Below are positions 1-6,456 of a stretch of 7,521 nt of DNA, one piece after another. The translations under genes were made by a program, and so were the position numbers. How positions within the stretch are numbered: the first letter of the stretch is position 1; each line of letters opens with the position of its first letter. A model generated the notes under the pieces. It ran no database searches, had not been told where the DNA came from, and saw nothing but the letters and a program-made list of their open reading frames with translations. Origin of the DNA: CAVWDU01 sp963840725 (lineage in GTDB: Bacteria > Pseudomonadota > Gammaproteobacteria > Pseudomonadales > Halieaceae); assembly GCA_963840725.1 (NCBI GenBank), contig CAWIZY010000012.1:1-7521 (forward strand), given 5' to 3'.

Positions 1-80
1 AGCTGGCCGGCCAGTGACTCCAGCCGCTGCAGGGTTGTTTCAAAGTCTTGTTGCTCGTGTTGTTCCGTTGGGTCCGACAT
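1..80 (-). CDS. xseB: Probable exodeoxyribonuclease VII small subunit, N-terminal fragment
   Basis: An ATG at 78-80 on the minus strand opens a frame that runs off the left edge after 26 complete codons. The visible protein has a polar, Gln/Glu-rich start and then FETTLQRLESLAGQL. A short acidic leader followed by F-x-x-x-L-x-x-L-E-x-[IL]-x-x-x-L is how XseB proteins begin; XseB is a small helical subunit, usually about 70-90 residues, that partners XseA in single-strand DNA degradation. Only the first helix is visible, so the match rests on a short pattern and another helical protein could look similar. No strong ribosome binding site is seen upstream of the ATG. If the call is right, this is the housekeeping flank of the polysaccharide locus, transcribed divergently from it. 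Confidence 0.5.
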   Translation of the reverse strand, partial: MSDPTEQHEQQDFETTLQRLESLAGQ

Positions 81-228
81 GCGTGAATCCAGAGTAAAGG
101 CACAGTGGTCAAGTCTACTATCCTGCGCGCCGATTCGCACCGTGGTTTTGGTCCCGGTGCAGAAGAACGCTACCTGCATGAAACGCCAGCTTTCTGACCC
201 AATTCGGCCGAAGCCGTGGTATCTTCCG

Positions 229-251
229 GATCAATTTGTTAACAGTTGATC
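229..251. promoter_or_regulatory. Imperfect 23-bp dyad upstream of the operon, possible operator
   Basis: Arms GATCAA (229-234) and TTGATC (246-251) flank an AT-rich centre that holds the 8-bp palindrome TGTTAACA (237-244). The two symmetries are offset by half a base, so the whole is an imperfect dyad with one bulged base. It lies about 40 bp before the first start codon of the plus-strand operon, where a repressor or activator site would be expected. A possible weak -10 element, TATCTT (220-225), lies just before it but has no good -35 partner at normal spacing. The regulatory role is inferred from position and symmetry only. Confidence 0.3.
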
Positions 252-290
252 GTGCATTCATGAAACCCGCCGCAGACGAGTCATACCAAG

Positions 291-1952
291 GTGCCTAGCG
301 ACCGGCCGAGCAGGACGTTGGCCATCATTCCGGCCCGGGGTGGCTCCAAGGATATTCCTCGCAAAAACCTGCGGCCTATCGCGGGCAAACCCCTCATTTC
401 GTATGCTGTGGAAGCCTGCCTGGCCAGTCGCCGCGTAGACCATGTCGTGGTCTCTCCGGACGAGCAGGAAATCGCCCTGTTCGCCGAGCGATTCGGGGCC
501 ACTCCATTGCTGCGGCCCGACTCGCTGTCCGATGATGTCACCACTCTCGATCCGGTGATCGAATTTGTCAGCCGACAAGCCGAAGAAGCTCTGGGCTGCA
601 CCTTCGATGTGATATTGACGGCACAGGCAACCAGTCCACTGGTGCTGGCTCACGATATTGATCAGGCTCTGAGCCTCTTTGACACAGCGGCAGTCGATAC
701 CGTTCTGTCGGTAGTGGATGATCGCCACCTGACCTGGACCGTGGTCGAGGATCGTGCGGTCCCCAATTACCAGGAGCGGGTAAACCGGCAGTATCTGCCA
801 GCTAATTTTCGAGAGACCGGGGCCATCATCGCCTGCCGCCGGACTGTGCTGGAAACCGGGACACGCATCGGTCAGCATGTGAAATTGCACCCGGTGCCTG
901 CCCAGCGCAGTGTTGACATCGACACACTGCATGACATCCATGTCTGCGAAGCCTTGATGCGATCGCGCAGGATCGTATTTGCGGTGGCGGGACATGACCG
1001 GATCGGTCTGGGCCATGCTTATCGGGCTTTGTTGCTCGCCTATGAATTAGTGCGTTACGCCATTATTTTTGTCTGTGAAGAGTCGGAAGACCTGGCCATT
1101 GAGCATATTCGCAATTACAACTTCACGGTAGAGGTGTGTAAAAAGGGCGAACTGGGCAATACGATTCTTGCCCTGGCGCCTGACCTCGTTATCAATGATA
1201 TTCTCGATACATCCACCGACTATATGGCGGCCCTGCAGAGGGCTGGTCTGGCCACTGTCAATTTTGAGGATATGGGGGGCGGCAGCGAGATCGCCGACCT
1301 GACTATCAATGCCCTCTATCCTCAGCAGGCCAAACAGGACAAGCTGCTGACGGGGGCTGAGTTTTTCTGCCTGCGTGACGAGTTCCTGTTCATCGATCGA
1401 AAAGCGTTTGCTGAAGAGGTGAACAATATCCTGCTCAGCTTTGGTGGCGTTGACGAGGGCAACTTGAGCACCCGGGTACTGGTCGCTCTGGCGGAAGTCA
1501 TTGCGCCTGAGGTTGCGGTCACGGTTGTGCTTGGTCCGGGCTTTGCTCACCATCAGGCCCTGCAGTCGGTCGTTCGCAGCCTCTCGCAATTGGAGATAGA
1601 GGTAGTGCTTACCACCAATCGCATCTCCGATTATATGAATCGTTGTGATCTGGCGATTACGTCGGCGGGGCGGACGGTTTACGAACTCGCCTCTCTGGCC
1701 AAGCCGATGCTGGTCATTTGTCAGAACGCTAGAGAGGCAACACATGACTTTGCATGCGAATCCAATGGCATTTTGAATCTGGGTTTGCGTCAGGATCTGT
1801 CAGACCAGCAGTTGCGAGAGGCCGTGCAGCGGTTGCTAGAAGATGCCAGCTTGCGCAGGCGCTGTCATGAAAGACTCTCGTCTATCGATCTGCGCAAAGG
1901 TAAGCAACGCGTGATCGAGCGAGTGCTCGGATTGATCGGTGAATTTGTTTAG
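291..1952 (+). CDS. Fusion of CMP-nonulosonate cytidylyltransferase (NeuA/PseF/SpsF type) and PseG/SpsG-like GT-B domain
   Basis: This 553-residue protein joins two enzymes. Residues about 8-225 form a CMP-sialate-type synthetase, which transfers CMP from CTP to a nonulosonic acid. It shows the CTP-binding PARGGSK at 14-20 followed by R24-K25-N26, the QATSP motif at 112-116, and a metal-binding Asp pair in VDIDT (D209, D211). Residues about 228-550 resemble PseG/SpsG, the GT-B-fold UDP-sugar hydrolases of pseudaminate synthesis and their spore-coat relatives. They have the N-terminal G-x-G-H-x-x-R signature with the catalytic-type His at H242, and a nucleotide-site SAGRTVYE at 458-465. The only usable start is GTG at 291, since an in-frame stop lies at 261-263; the ribosome binding site is weak. 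B. subtilis encodes comparable functions as separate genes (spsE, spsF, spsG). It heads the operon, 27 bp before the synthase ATG. Whether the second domain hydrolyses UDP-sugar or transfers sugar is unresolved. Confidence 0.9.
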   Translation: MPSDRPSRTLAIIPARGGSKDIPRKNLRPIAGKPLISYAVEACLASRRVDHVVVSPDEQEIALFAERFGATPLLRPDSLSDDVTTLDPVIEFVSRQAEEALGCTFDVILTAQATSPLVLAHDIDQALSLFDTAAVDTVLSVVDDRHLTWTVVEDRAVPNYQERVNRQYLPANFRETGAIIACRRTVLETGTRIGQHVKLHPVPAQRSVDIDTLHDIHVCEALMRSRRIVFAVAGHDRIGLGHAYRALLLAYELVRYAIIFVCEESEDLAIEHIRNYNFTVEVCKKGELGNTILALAPDLVINDILDTSTDYMAALQRAGLATVNFEDMGGGSEIADLTINALYPQQAKQDKLLTGAEFFCLRDEFLFIDRKAFAEEVNNILLSFGGVDEGNLSTRVLVALAEVIAPEVAVTVVLGPGFAHHQALQSVVRSLSQLEIEVVLTTNRISDYMNRCDLAITSAGRTVYELASLAKPMLVICQNAREATHDFACESNGILNLGLRQDLSDQQLREAVQRLLEDASLRRRCHERLSSIDLRKGKQRVIERVLGLIGEFV

Positions 1953-1962
1953 GCTTTCTTGC

Positions 1963-1968
1963 GGGGGA
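1963..1968 (+). promoter_or_regulatory. Ribosome binding site supporting the synthase start at 1980
   Basis: GGGGGA lies 11 nt before the ATG at 1980. It falls inside the reading frame if translation began at the in-frame TTG at 1959, so it argues for the ATG and against the seven-residue longer form. The match to the Shine-Dalgarno consensus is partial and the spacing is long. Confidence 0.4.
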
Positions 1969-1979
1969 ATATACCAACC

Positions 1980-3032
1980 ATGAAAATTGGAGAACGGCTG
2001 CTAGACCCCCAGTGTCCTGCTTTTGTCATTGCCGAGATTGGAGTGAATCACGAGGGCAGTCTGGAGCTGGCCAGGGAACAGATTGCCCAGGCGGCGCGGG
2101 GAGGTGCTGATGCCGTCAAGTTTCAGAGCTACAAGGCCGAGACAATTGCCATCGTCGATAGTCCCGCCTACTGGGATCAGAGCAAGGAGCCTACCGAGAG
2201 CCAGTTTGCGTTATTCAAGAAGTATGATGGCTTCGGGCCCGAGCACTACAGCGCCCTGGCCGAGCACAGCCGGCGGTGTGGTGTAGCGTTTATGTCGACA
2301 CCGTTTGATTTGCAGGCGGTGCAGTATCTCGACCCATTGGTGCCCGCGTTCAAACTTGCCTCCGCGGACATTACCAACGTGCCACTGATCCGGGCCTGCG
2401 CAGCAACGGGCAAACCCCTGCTTATGTCGACCGGTGCAGCGACGCTTGAGGAGGTCGCCTTTGCTTTGGCGACTGCTCGCGCGGCGGGTGCTGCGGATAT
2501 TGCACTGCTGCATTGTGTGCTCAACTATCCCACACCGGCCGAGGACGCTGCCATCGGTTATATGGCAACGCTTAGAGAAGCGTTTCCCGATTGCAGCATC
2601 GGTTACTCCGACCATGTGGTACCCGACGAGACGCTGTCGGCACTGGAAGCTGCAACCCTGCTGGGCGCCCTGGTACTCGAAAAGCATTTCACCCATGATA
2701 AATCCCTACCGGGCAATGATCATTATCATGCCATGGACGAACATGATCTGGCGCGATTTCGCGGCCGTGAAGAACTTTTAAGACGGCTGATCGGCAGCGG
2801 CAGCAAAGATCTGTCCGGTGAAGCACTGGCTCGCAAACACGCGCGACGCAGCATCGTAGCGGGTCGCGCCATTGCCGCGGGTGAGCTATTTGATGAGAGC
2901 AACCTGACGACCAAGCGCCCCGCTCATGGCATCAGTCCGATTCATTGGGACGAGATTCTGGGCAGCCGCGCCAGCTGTGATATTCCGGCGGATACCGCCT
3001 TGCAGGATGCCATGATCGCAGGCCGCGAATAG
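1980..3032 (+). CDS. neuB: Nonulosonic acid synthase (NeuB/PseI/SpsE family) with C-terminal SAF domain
   Basis: A 350-residue cytosolic enzyme expected to condense phosphoenolpyruvate with a 2-acetamido or 2,4-diacetamido hexose to give a nine-carbon acid. The TIM-barrel part (about 1-265) shows IAEIGVNHEG with active-site E19, K47 in VKFQSYK, MSTPFD at 105-110, K125 in FKLASADI, MSTGAAT at 149-155, the YPTP loop at 183-186, and the metal-type histidines H212 (GYSDH) and H236 (LEKHF). The SAF (antifreeze-like) domain spans about 290-346. It keeps KRP at 312-314, where family members place an Arg that reaches into the partner subunit's active site. The length is typical and nothing is missing. 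ATG 1980 is preferred to TTG 1959 because of the upstream GGGGGA and the natural N-terminus. It follows the cytidylyltransferase fusion by 27 bp. Sequence alone does not separate Neu, Leg and Pse substrates, so the gene symbol marks the family and not the sugar. Confidence 0.92.
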   Translation: MKIGERLLDPQCPAFVIAEIGVNHEGSLELAREQIAQAARGGADAVKFQSYKAETIAIVDSPAYWDQSKEPTESQFALFKKYDGFGPEHYSALAEHSRRCGVAFMSTPFDLQAVQYLDPLVPAFKLASADITNVPLIRACAATGKPLLMSTGAATLEEVAFALATARAAGAADIALLHCVLNYPTPAEDAAIGYMATLREAFPDCSIGYSDHVVPDETLSALEAATLLGALVLEKHFTHDKSLPGNDHYHAMDEHDLARFRGREELLRRLIGSGSKDLSGEALARKHARRSIVAGRAIAAGELFDESNLTTKRPAHGISPIHWDEILGSRASCDIPADTALQDAMIAGRE

Positions 3033-3036
3033 TGGT

Positions 3037-3054
3037 GCGCCAGACCCCTGGTGC
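3037..3054 (+). other. Small hairpin in the gap after the synthase gene
   Basis: GCGCCAG (3037-3043) pairs with CTGGTGC (3048-3054) through seven pairs, one of them G-U, around an ACCC loop. It starts five bases after the synthase stop codon. The following bases are an A tract, not a T tract, so it is not a standard intrinsic terminator for the plus strand. It could affect mRNA stability or partly uncouple the first two genes from the last three, or it could be chance. Confidence 0.25.
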
Positions 3055-3097
3055 CTCAAAAAACAGGGCCGGCTGAGTGAGTGCAAGAGAAACTGCG

Positions 3098-4243
3098 ATG
3101 GAAAATGATGCGCATGCCGCGGGCTGCGTCGGGCCAGTTACGATTCATTTGTCGGGTCCGGCAGTCTATGTGAATCCCCTGGCGACAGAGCTGCTGACAG
3201 CAGACGCGACACCGTCAGCGCTCAGCAGCGCCAGCATTCACGTAGAAGCTTACCGTGGCGACCATGGCTATGCGCCGTCGCACTATGCCGGCAAGGACAG
3301 CCTGCACTTCGATGACAACAGTTTTTTTGTGAATAACAATCCGCACTTTTGCTACCGTATTGACAATGCCTTCGGGGCGGAGCCACTCTCTGCGACTTTG
3401 TATATCAAGCGGGCCACTGTTCCCCATCAGCTATACAGCCACGCTGCCAGGTTAATCAACGTGGGTGTCTACAGCGCCAGCGGCTATCAGCTGGCCGAAC
3501 TCGGCAACTACAGTTTCTTCTGGTTGTTTGTCGGTCTCGCCCTAATGAAGGCAGACGCTGCGTTTATTCATGCCAGTGCGCTCTCCATTGGTGGGCGTGG
3601 TCTGATCCTCTCCGGGACCGGGGGCTGCGGGAAGACCAGTACCTGCATGAGTTTTATGGAGCGCGGCAAGGTGGGCTTTATGGGCGAAGACTTTTCTGTT
3701 GTTGACGGAGCGGGGCGGCTCTGGCCCAGCCCGAAAAAGGTCTCGATGTACCAGAGCGATATAGTCCACGGCAGTGAATACGGGAGCCGTGCGGTCGCTG
3801 ATCTGCCATTGCCCGCGCGTTGGCATTGGCAGATCCTGACCCGTGTTTTTGGCAAAAACCCCCAGATCAAAGCCACGCCGGAGGCATTGTTCGGTGATCG
3901 CTTTGAGCGCCACCCGGTGCCGCTGGCCAAGGCGGTTTACCTGTCTCGTGAGAATGTGGACGCGCTCTCTTTGCGACCGATGGATTGCCACGACTTCAGC
4001 CTGCGCTCTGCGCGAGCGTCGGCGAGAGAACTCAAGGCTCTGCTGGAGCTGTTGCTGCTGTTTAACGCCAACGCGGATACTGGCAGCGCTTATCCGACGC
4101 CGGGCGTGTTCGAAAAGCGACTGGAAGAGCACTATCAACGGGCCTTTGCCGATGCGGCTTGTTTTCATCTGCGGATTCCCCTGCGGGCAGCCCCCGGAGA
4201 GATCCTTGACTGCCTGATCAGTGAGTTGGAGCTGGCGTGTTAG
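3098..4243 (+). CDS. HprK-like P-loop kinase of a polysaccharide locus
   Basis: A 381-residue protein with an HPr-kinase-like catalytic core in its middle. H158 lies 15 residues before the Walker A motif GTGGCGKT (173-180), the spacing seen in HPr kinase/phosphorylase between its active-site His and the P-loop. An RG pair (189-190) and an acidic GED (196-198) follow, matching the position of the HprK Arg-Gly and Asp-Asp to within one residue. The first 150 residues are not recognisable as the HprK N-terminal domain. The last 120 are mostly helical with a Leu-rich run. Relatives called HprK-related kinases occur in polysaccharide and peptide-maturation clusters, and their substrates are mostly unknown. 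It probably phosphorylates a small molecule, glycan or protein; HPr itself is unlikely given the neighbours. GTG 3077 would add seven residues, has an AGGG 8 nt upstream, and is a real alternative start. The gene overlaps the next by 7 nt. Confidence 0.72.
   Translation: MENDAHAAGCVGPVTIHLSGPAVYVNPLATELLTADATPSALSSASIHVEAYRGDHGYAPSHYAGKDSLHFDDNSFFVNNNPHFCYRIDNAFGAEPLSATLYIKRATVPHQLYSHAARLINVGVYSASGYQLAELGNYSFFWLFVGLALMKADAAFIHASALSIGGRGLILSGTGGCGKTSTCMSFMERGKVGFMGEDFSVVDGAGRLWPSPKKVSMYQSDIVHGSEYGSRAVADLPLPARWHWQILTRVFGKNPQIKATPEALFGDRFERHPVPLAKAVYLSRENVDALSLRPMDCHDFSLRSARASARELKALLELLLLFNANADTGSAYPTPGVFEKRLEEHYQRAFADAACFHLRIPLRAAPGEILDCLISELELAC
3800..3835 (+). repeat. Near-perfect 14-bp inverted repeat (hairpin) inside the HprK-like gene
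   Basis: The left arm at 3800-3813 (GATCTGCCATTGCC) pairs with the right arm at 3822-3835 (GGCATTGGCAGATC) at 13 of 14 positions. The single mismatch is T3809 against T3826, and the loop is CGCGCGTT. It encodes residues roughly 235-246 of the kinase and would form a stable stem in the mRNA. No T tract follows, so it does not look like an intrinsic terminator. Confidence 0.75.
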
Positions 4244-5184
4244 AACCGGCACTGCAGGAGTTCCTCGCCGGCAGGGATCTGACTCTCGTGAGAGTGCTCA
4301 ATACCAGTCACCACAAGGGCACGGTCATCGCGCTGGTGCAGGACGGGCAGTGTGAATGGGTATTGAAGTGGCTTACTGATACCGCCGGACAACGCAGCGC
4401 AGCCAGCCTGGCGCGGGAGGGCGCCTACTACCAGCTGCAAAAGGATAACAGCACCGTCCCGGCACTGGGCGAGCTTGGCCGCAGGTTTCTGTTGACGCGT
4501 TTTGCCTCCCGGCAGACGCTGCGCGCGGCTATCGGCCCGGTTTGCCTGCCTGCCGAGACGGTGTACCGGCAGTCGTGTCATCTGGCGCAATTGATACAGG
4601 CCTTTAACGGGCCAGTGGCGAGTGATTGCATCGCGCCGCTGCCGGCCGATCCCGCCGCCCGGGCGCGGCGGGCCATACTGCGCAAAGCCAAGGATATTCT
4701 ATTGGGTGGGCCGCGAGGAGCGCGTTCCAGCATCTGGCAGCGCGTCCGGTTACAGCTGACTTATCGTTTGGCTTATCCGTGGTTGTGGTGGCAGGCAGGG
4801 CAGTTGGGCCCCGTATTGGTCGCCCAGGAGGGGGCATCGGGGCGTCGGTACCATGGTGACTGCCATACGGACAATATCCTGGTGGGAGATGACGACGCGC
4901 TGTATCTGGTAGATTTTGAGTGCAGTGAGGAAGTGCCAGGGCTGTTGCTCGATGGCGCATTTTGTTATGCCACCTATGCGATACAGCACCAACATCCCGA
5001 AGTCAGCAGGTCCGGTATGCGGGACACCCTGTTTCCCTCCGGTGGCGAGCCGTCCGAGTTTCCTGCACTGTGCGATTTTTTCTATCAGCTGTGTGCGCTG
5101 AATCCCCGGTTTGCGGCTCCCGCATCCGGCGCGGGAACAGTCGCAGGCTTCACCCGTCTGCCAGCGCGCGCCCACTCCCCTTGA
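4237..5184 (+). CDS. APH-fold phosphotransferase (aminoglycoside/sugar kinase-like)
   Basis: This 315-residue protein has the kinase-like fold of aminoglycoside phosphotransferases, homoserine kinase II and Kdo kinase. The catalytic loop is H206-G-D208-C-H210-T-D-N213, matching the HGDxHxxN signature, and is followed by the metal-binding D226-F-E. In the small N-terminal lobe, K44 (WVLKWL) and E61 (LAREG) could form the usual Lys-Glu pair. No membrane segment is evident. It starts at GTG 4237 inside the previous gene's last codons (overlap GTGTTAG), and its stop overlaps the flippase start, so all three are probably translated together. The family includes kinases for sugars, lipopolysaccharide and small metabolites. 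Next to a nonulosonate synthase and a flippase, a sugar or glycolipid substrate is more plausible than antibiotic resistance, but this is inference. The last 30 residues are Ala/Gly/Pro-rich and look unstructured. Confidence 0.75.
   Translation: MLEPALQEFLAGRDLTLVRVLNTSHHKGTVIALVQDGQCEWVLKWLTDTAGQRSAASLAREGAYYQLQKDNSTVPALGELGRRFLLTRFASRQTLRAAIGPVCLPAETVYRQSCHLAQLIQAFNGPVASDCIAPLPADPAARARRAILRKAKDILLGGPRGARSSIWQRVRLQLTYRLAYPWLWWQAGQLGPVLVAQEGASGRRYHGDCHTDNILVGDDDALYLVDFECSEEVPGLLLDGAFCYATYAIQHQHPEVSRSGMRDTLFPSGGEPSEFPALCDFFYQLCALNPRFAAPASGAGTVAGFTRLPARAHSP
4651..4672 (+). repeat. GC-rich 8-bp perfect hairpin inside the APH-like kinase gene
   Basis: CCCGCCGC (4651-4658) pairs perfectly with GCGGCGGG (4665-4672) around a six-base loop. 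It lies in the stretch encoding a Pro/Ala/Arg-rich linker (PADPAARARRA). In GC-rich coding DNA such stems arise by chance fairly often, and there is no T tract after it. Confidence 0.5.
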
Positions 5185-6443
5185 TTCGAACGCTTATCAG
5201 TAGTTCCGGAATCTATCTGGGCAGCGGCGTGCTCAGCAAGTCGCTGCCGCTGCTGTTACTGCCCATTCTGACCCATTATCTGAGCCCCCAGGAGTACGGC
5301 CTGGTGGCGCTATTTCAGGTTTTGACCGCCTTCGCCCTCGCCGTCGTGGGGATGAACCTCAATCTCAATATCAGTAGAGATTTCGCAGCGCAGTCTCAGT
5401 CGGAAATGGCGGTGACAATGGGCACTCTGACAGGGGTTTTGGGGGCCAGCGCCATTGTCTTTGCGCTGTGTCTGGAGACTGCGCTGGCCGCAGGTTGGCT
5501 GGCGTGGCTTAATATTCCAGCGCTGTGGCTGCATTTTTTGCCCGCCATCGGCTTCATGGTTATGGCGTATCTTTTTTACATGACCCTGCTGCGTGTCAGA
5601 GGCCGACCCTGGACTTACTTCAGGCTTGAATGTGCCAACGCCTTGTGCGGGTTTATGCTCACCCTGTTGTTCGTCGCAGTGCTGGCCTGGCAGTGGGAAG
5701 GTCGAATACTGGCCATGATTTTGCCGCAGCTGGGCTTTGGCATTGTGGCCCTGGCCTTGTTGTACCGGTCCGGGTATTTGCATTGGTCTTTCAATTTTGA
5801 CAAGGCGCGTCGAATACTCGCACTCTGCGTGCCGTTGATACCCCATACGGTGGCGACGACGGTGATCGTGATGGCCGACCGTTATTTTCTGGAGCTGATG
5901 ATCGGTACGGAGGCCGTGGGGGTCTATACGGTGGCCTATCTGTTCGGTATGACTCTGATGTTGTTCAGTGATGCCTTTATCAAAGCCTGGTCACCCTGGT
6001 TTTACAAGGTGATTGCCCTGCACAGTGCAGCGGTGGATCGCCAGATCGTTGCCTACTCTTACTTGTACATGCTGGCCCTGTTGGCCCTGGGTGTCGCCTT
6101 GTCCTTGCTCTTGAGCTGGTTGCTTCCCTGGCTGGTAAGTCCCCAGTACCAGGAGGCAGCACCGCTTATTTTCTGGATTGCTCTGGGGCATGTGATCTTT
6201 GGTTATTATCAGTTGTTCTTCCCTTATCTGGTGCAGGGCAATTGCACTGGCTTCGTCGCGATCAGTTCCAGTTTGGCTGCGGTGTGCAATTGCGCGCTCA
6301 ACTATCTGCTGATTCCCCACTACGGGATGCTGGGCGCGGCGCTGGCGACTATCGCCGCCTATGCAGTCAGCCTGTTGCTGGTGTTTGGCAAAGCGCTGCA
6401 GATACGGCCCATGCCGTGGATCGCCGCGACCAGTCGGCGCTGA
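5181..6443 (+). CDS. wzx: Wzx-type polysaccharide flippase (MOP superfamily)
   Basis: A 420-residue, highly hydrophobic inner-membrane protein that would move a lipid-linked glycan from the cytoplasmic to the periplasmic side. About twelve hydrophobic segments can be read, starting near residues 12-30, 39-58 and 82-105, and ending near 355-375 and 384-402. Family features include the N-terminal G-x-x-x-x-K-x-L-x-L-L-L-L-P-I-L-T-x-x-L-S-P-x-E-Y-G pattern (residues 15-39) and the mid-protein LIPHTVAT...MADRYFL stretch (219-237). The start is taken as TTG 5181, which overlaps the preceding stop as TTGA. It gives a normal N-terminus just before the first membrane segment. No Shine-Dalgarno sequence is visible, so initiation likely depends on coupling to the kinase gene. 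An earlier in-frame ATG at 4962 would add a 73-residue Arg-rich extension read from kinase codons, which is unlikely. No terminator is visible after the gene. Confidence 0.85.
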   Translation: MIRTLISSSGIYLGSGVLSKSLPLLLLPILTHYLSPQEYGLVALFQVLTAFALAVVGMNLNLNISRDFAAQSQSEMAVTMGTLTGVLGASAIVFALCLETALAAGWLAWLNIPALWLHFLPAIGFMVMAYLFYMTLLRVRGRPWTYFRLECANALCGFMLTLLFVAVLAWQWEGRILAMILPQLGFGIVALALLYRSGYLHWSFNFDKARRILALCVPLIPHTVATTVIVMADRYFLELMIGTEAVGVYTVAYLFGMTLMLFSDAFIKAWSPWFYKVIALHSAAVDRQIVAYSYLYMLALLALGVALSLLLSWLLPWLVSPQYQEAAPLIFWIALGHVIFGYYQLFFPYLVQGNCTGFVAISSSLAAVCNCALNYLLIPHYGMLGAALATIAAYAVSLLLVFGKALQIRPMPWIAATSRR

Positions 6444-6456
6444 CAGGCGCGCTGAT

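Noticed and set aside
81..125. Promoter for the left minus-strand gene with TTGACC as -35
   Set aside because: TTGACC (minus strand, 107-112) is a fair -35 match, but there is no convincing -10 sequence at 16-18 bp spacing.
260..298. Twelve-codon leader ORF (ATG 260 to TAG 298) overlapping the operon's first start
   Set aside because: It could couple translation to the GTG at 291, but it has no clear ribosome binding site and no attenuator-like residue run, so chance is enough to explain it.
258..1016. Long minus-strand open frame opposite the cytidylyltransferase
   Set aside because: It is a shadow of the strongly supported plus-strand gene. Its protein shows no recognisable motifs and an unnatural composition.
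3037..3070. Intrinsic terminator between the synthase and HprK-like genes
   Set aside because: A small stem is present but an A tract follows it instead of a T tract, so it would not terminate plus-strand transcription. On the minus strand the T tract comes before the stem.
3542..4252. Minus-strand open frame opposite the HprK-like gene
   Set aside because: It lies opposite a gene with clear kinase motifs. The product is Gln/Arg-rich with no family pattern.
4962..5180. Longer flippase beginning at ATG 4962
   Set aside because: It would add a 73-residue, Cys- and Arg-rich, non-membrane extension read out of frame over the kinase coding region. TTG 5181 gives a normal Wzx N-terminus and a typical length.
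4237..5184. Antibiotic-resistance aminoglycoside phosphotransferase
   Set aside because: Only the general fold signature matches. The tight coupling to flippase and nonulosonate genes makes a resistance role unlikely.
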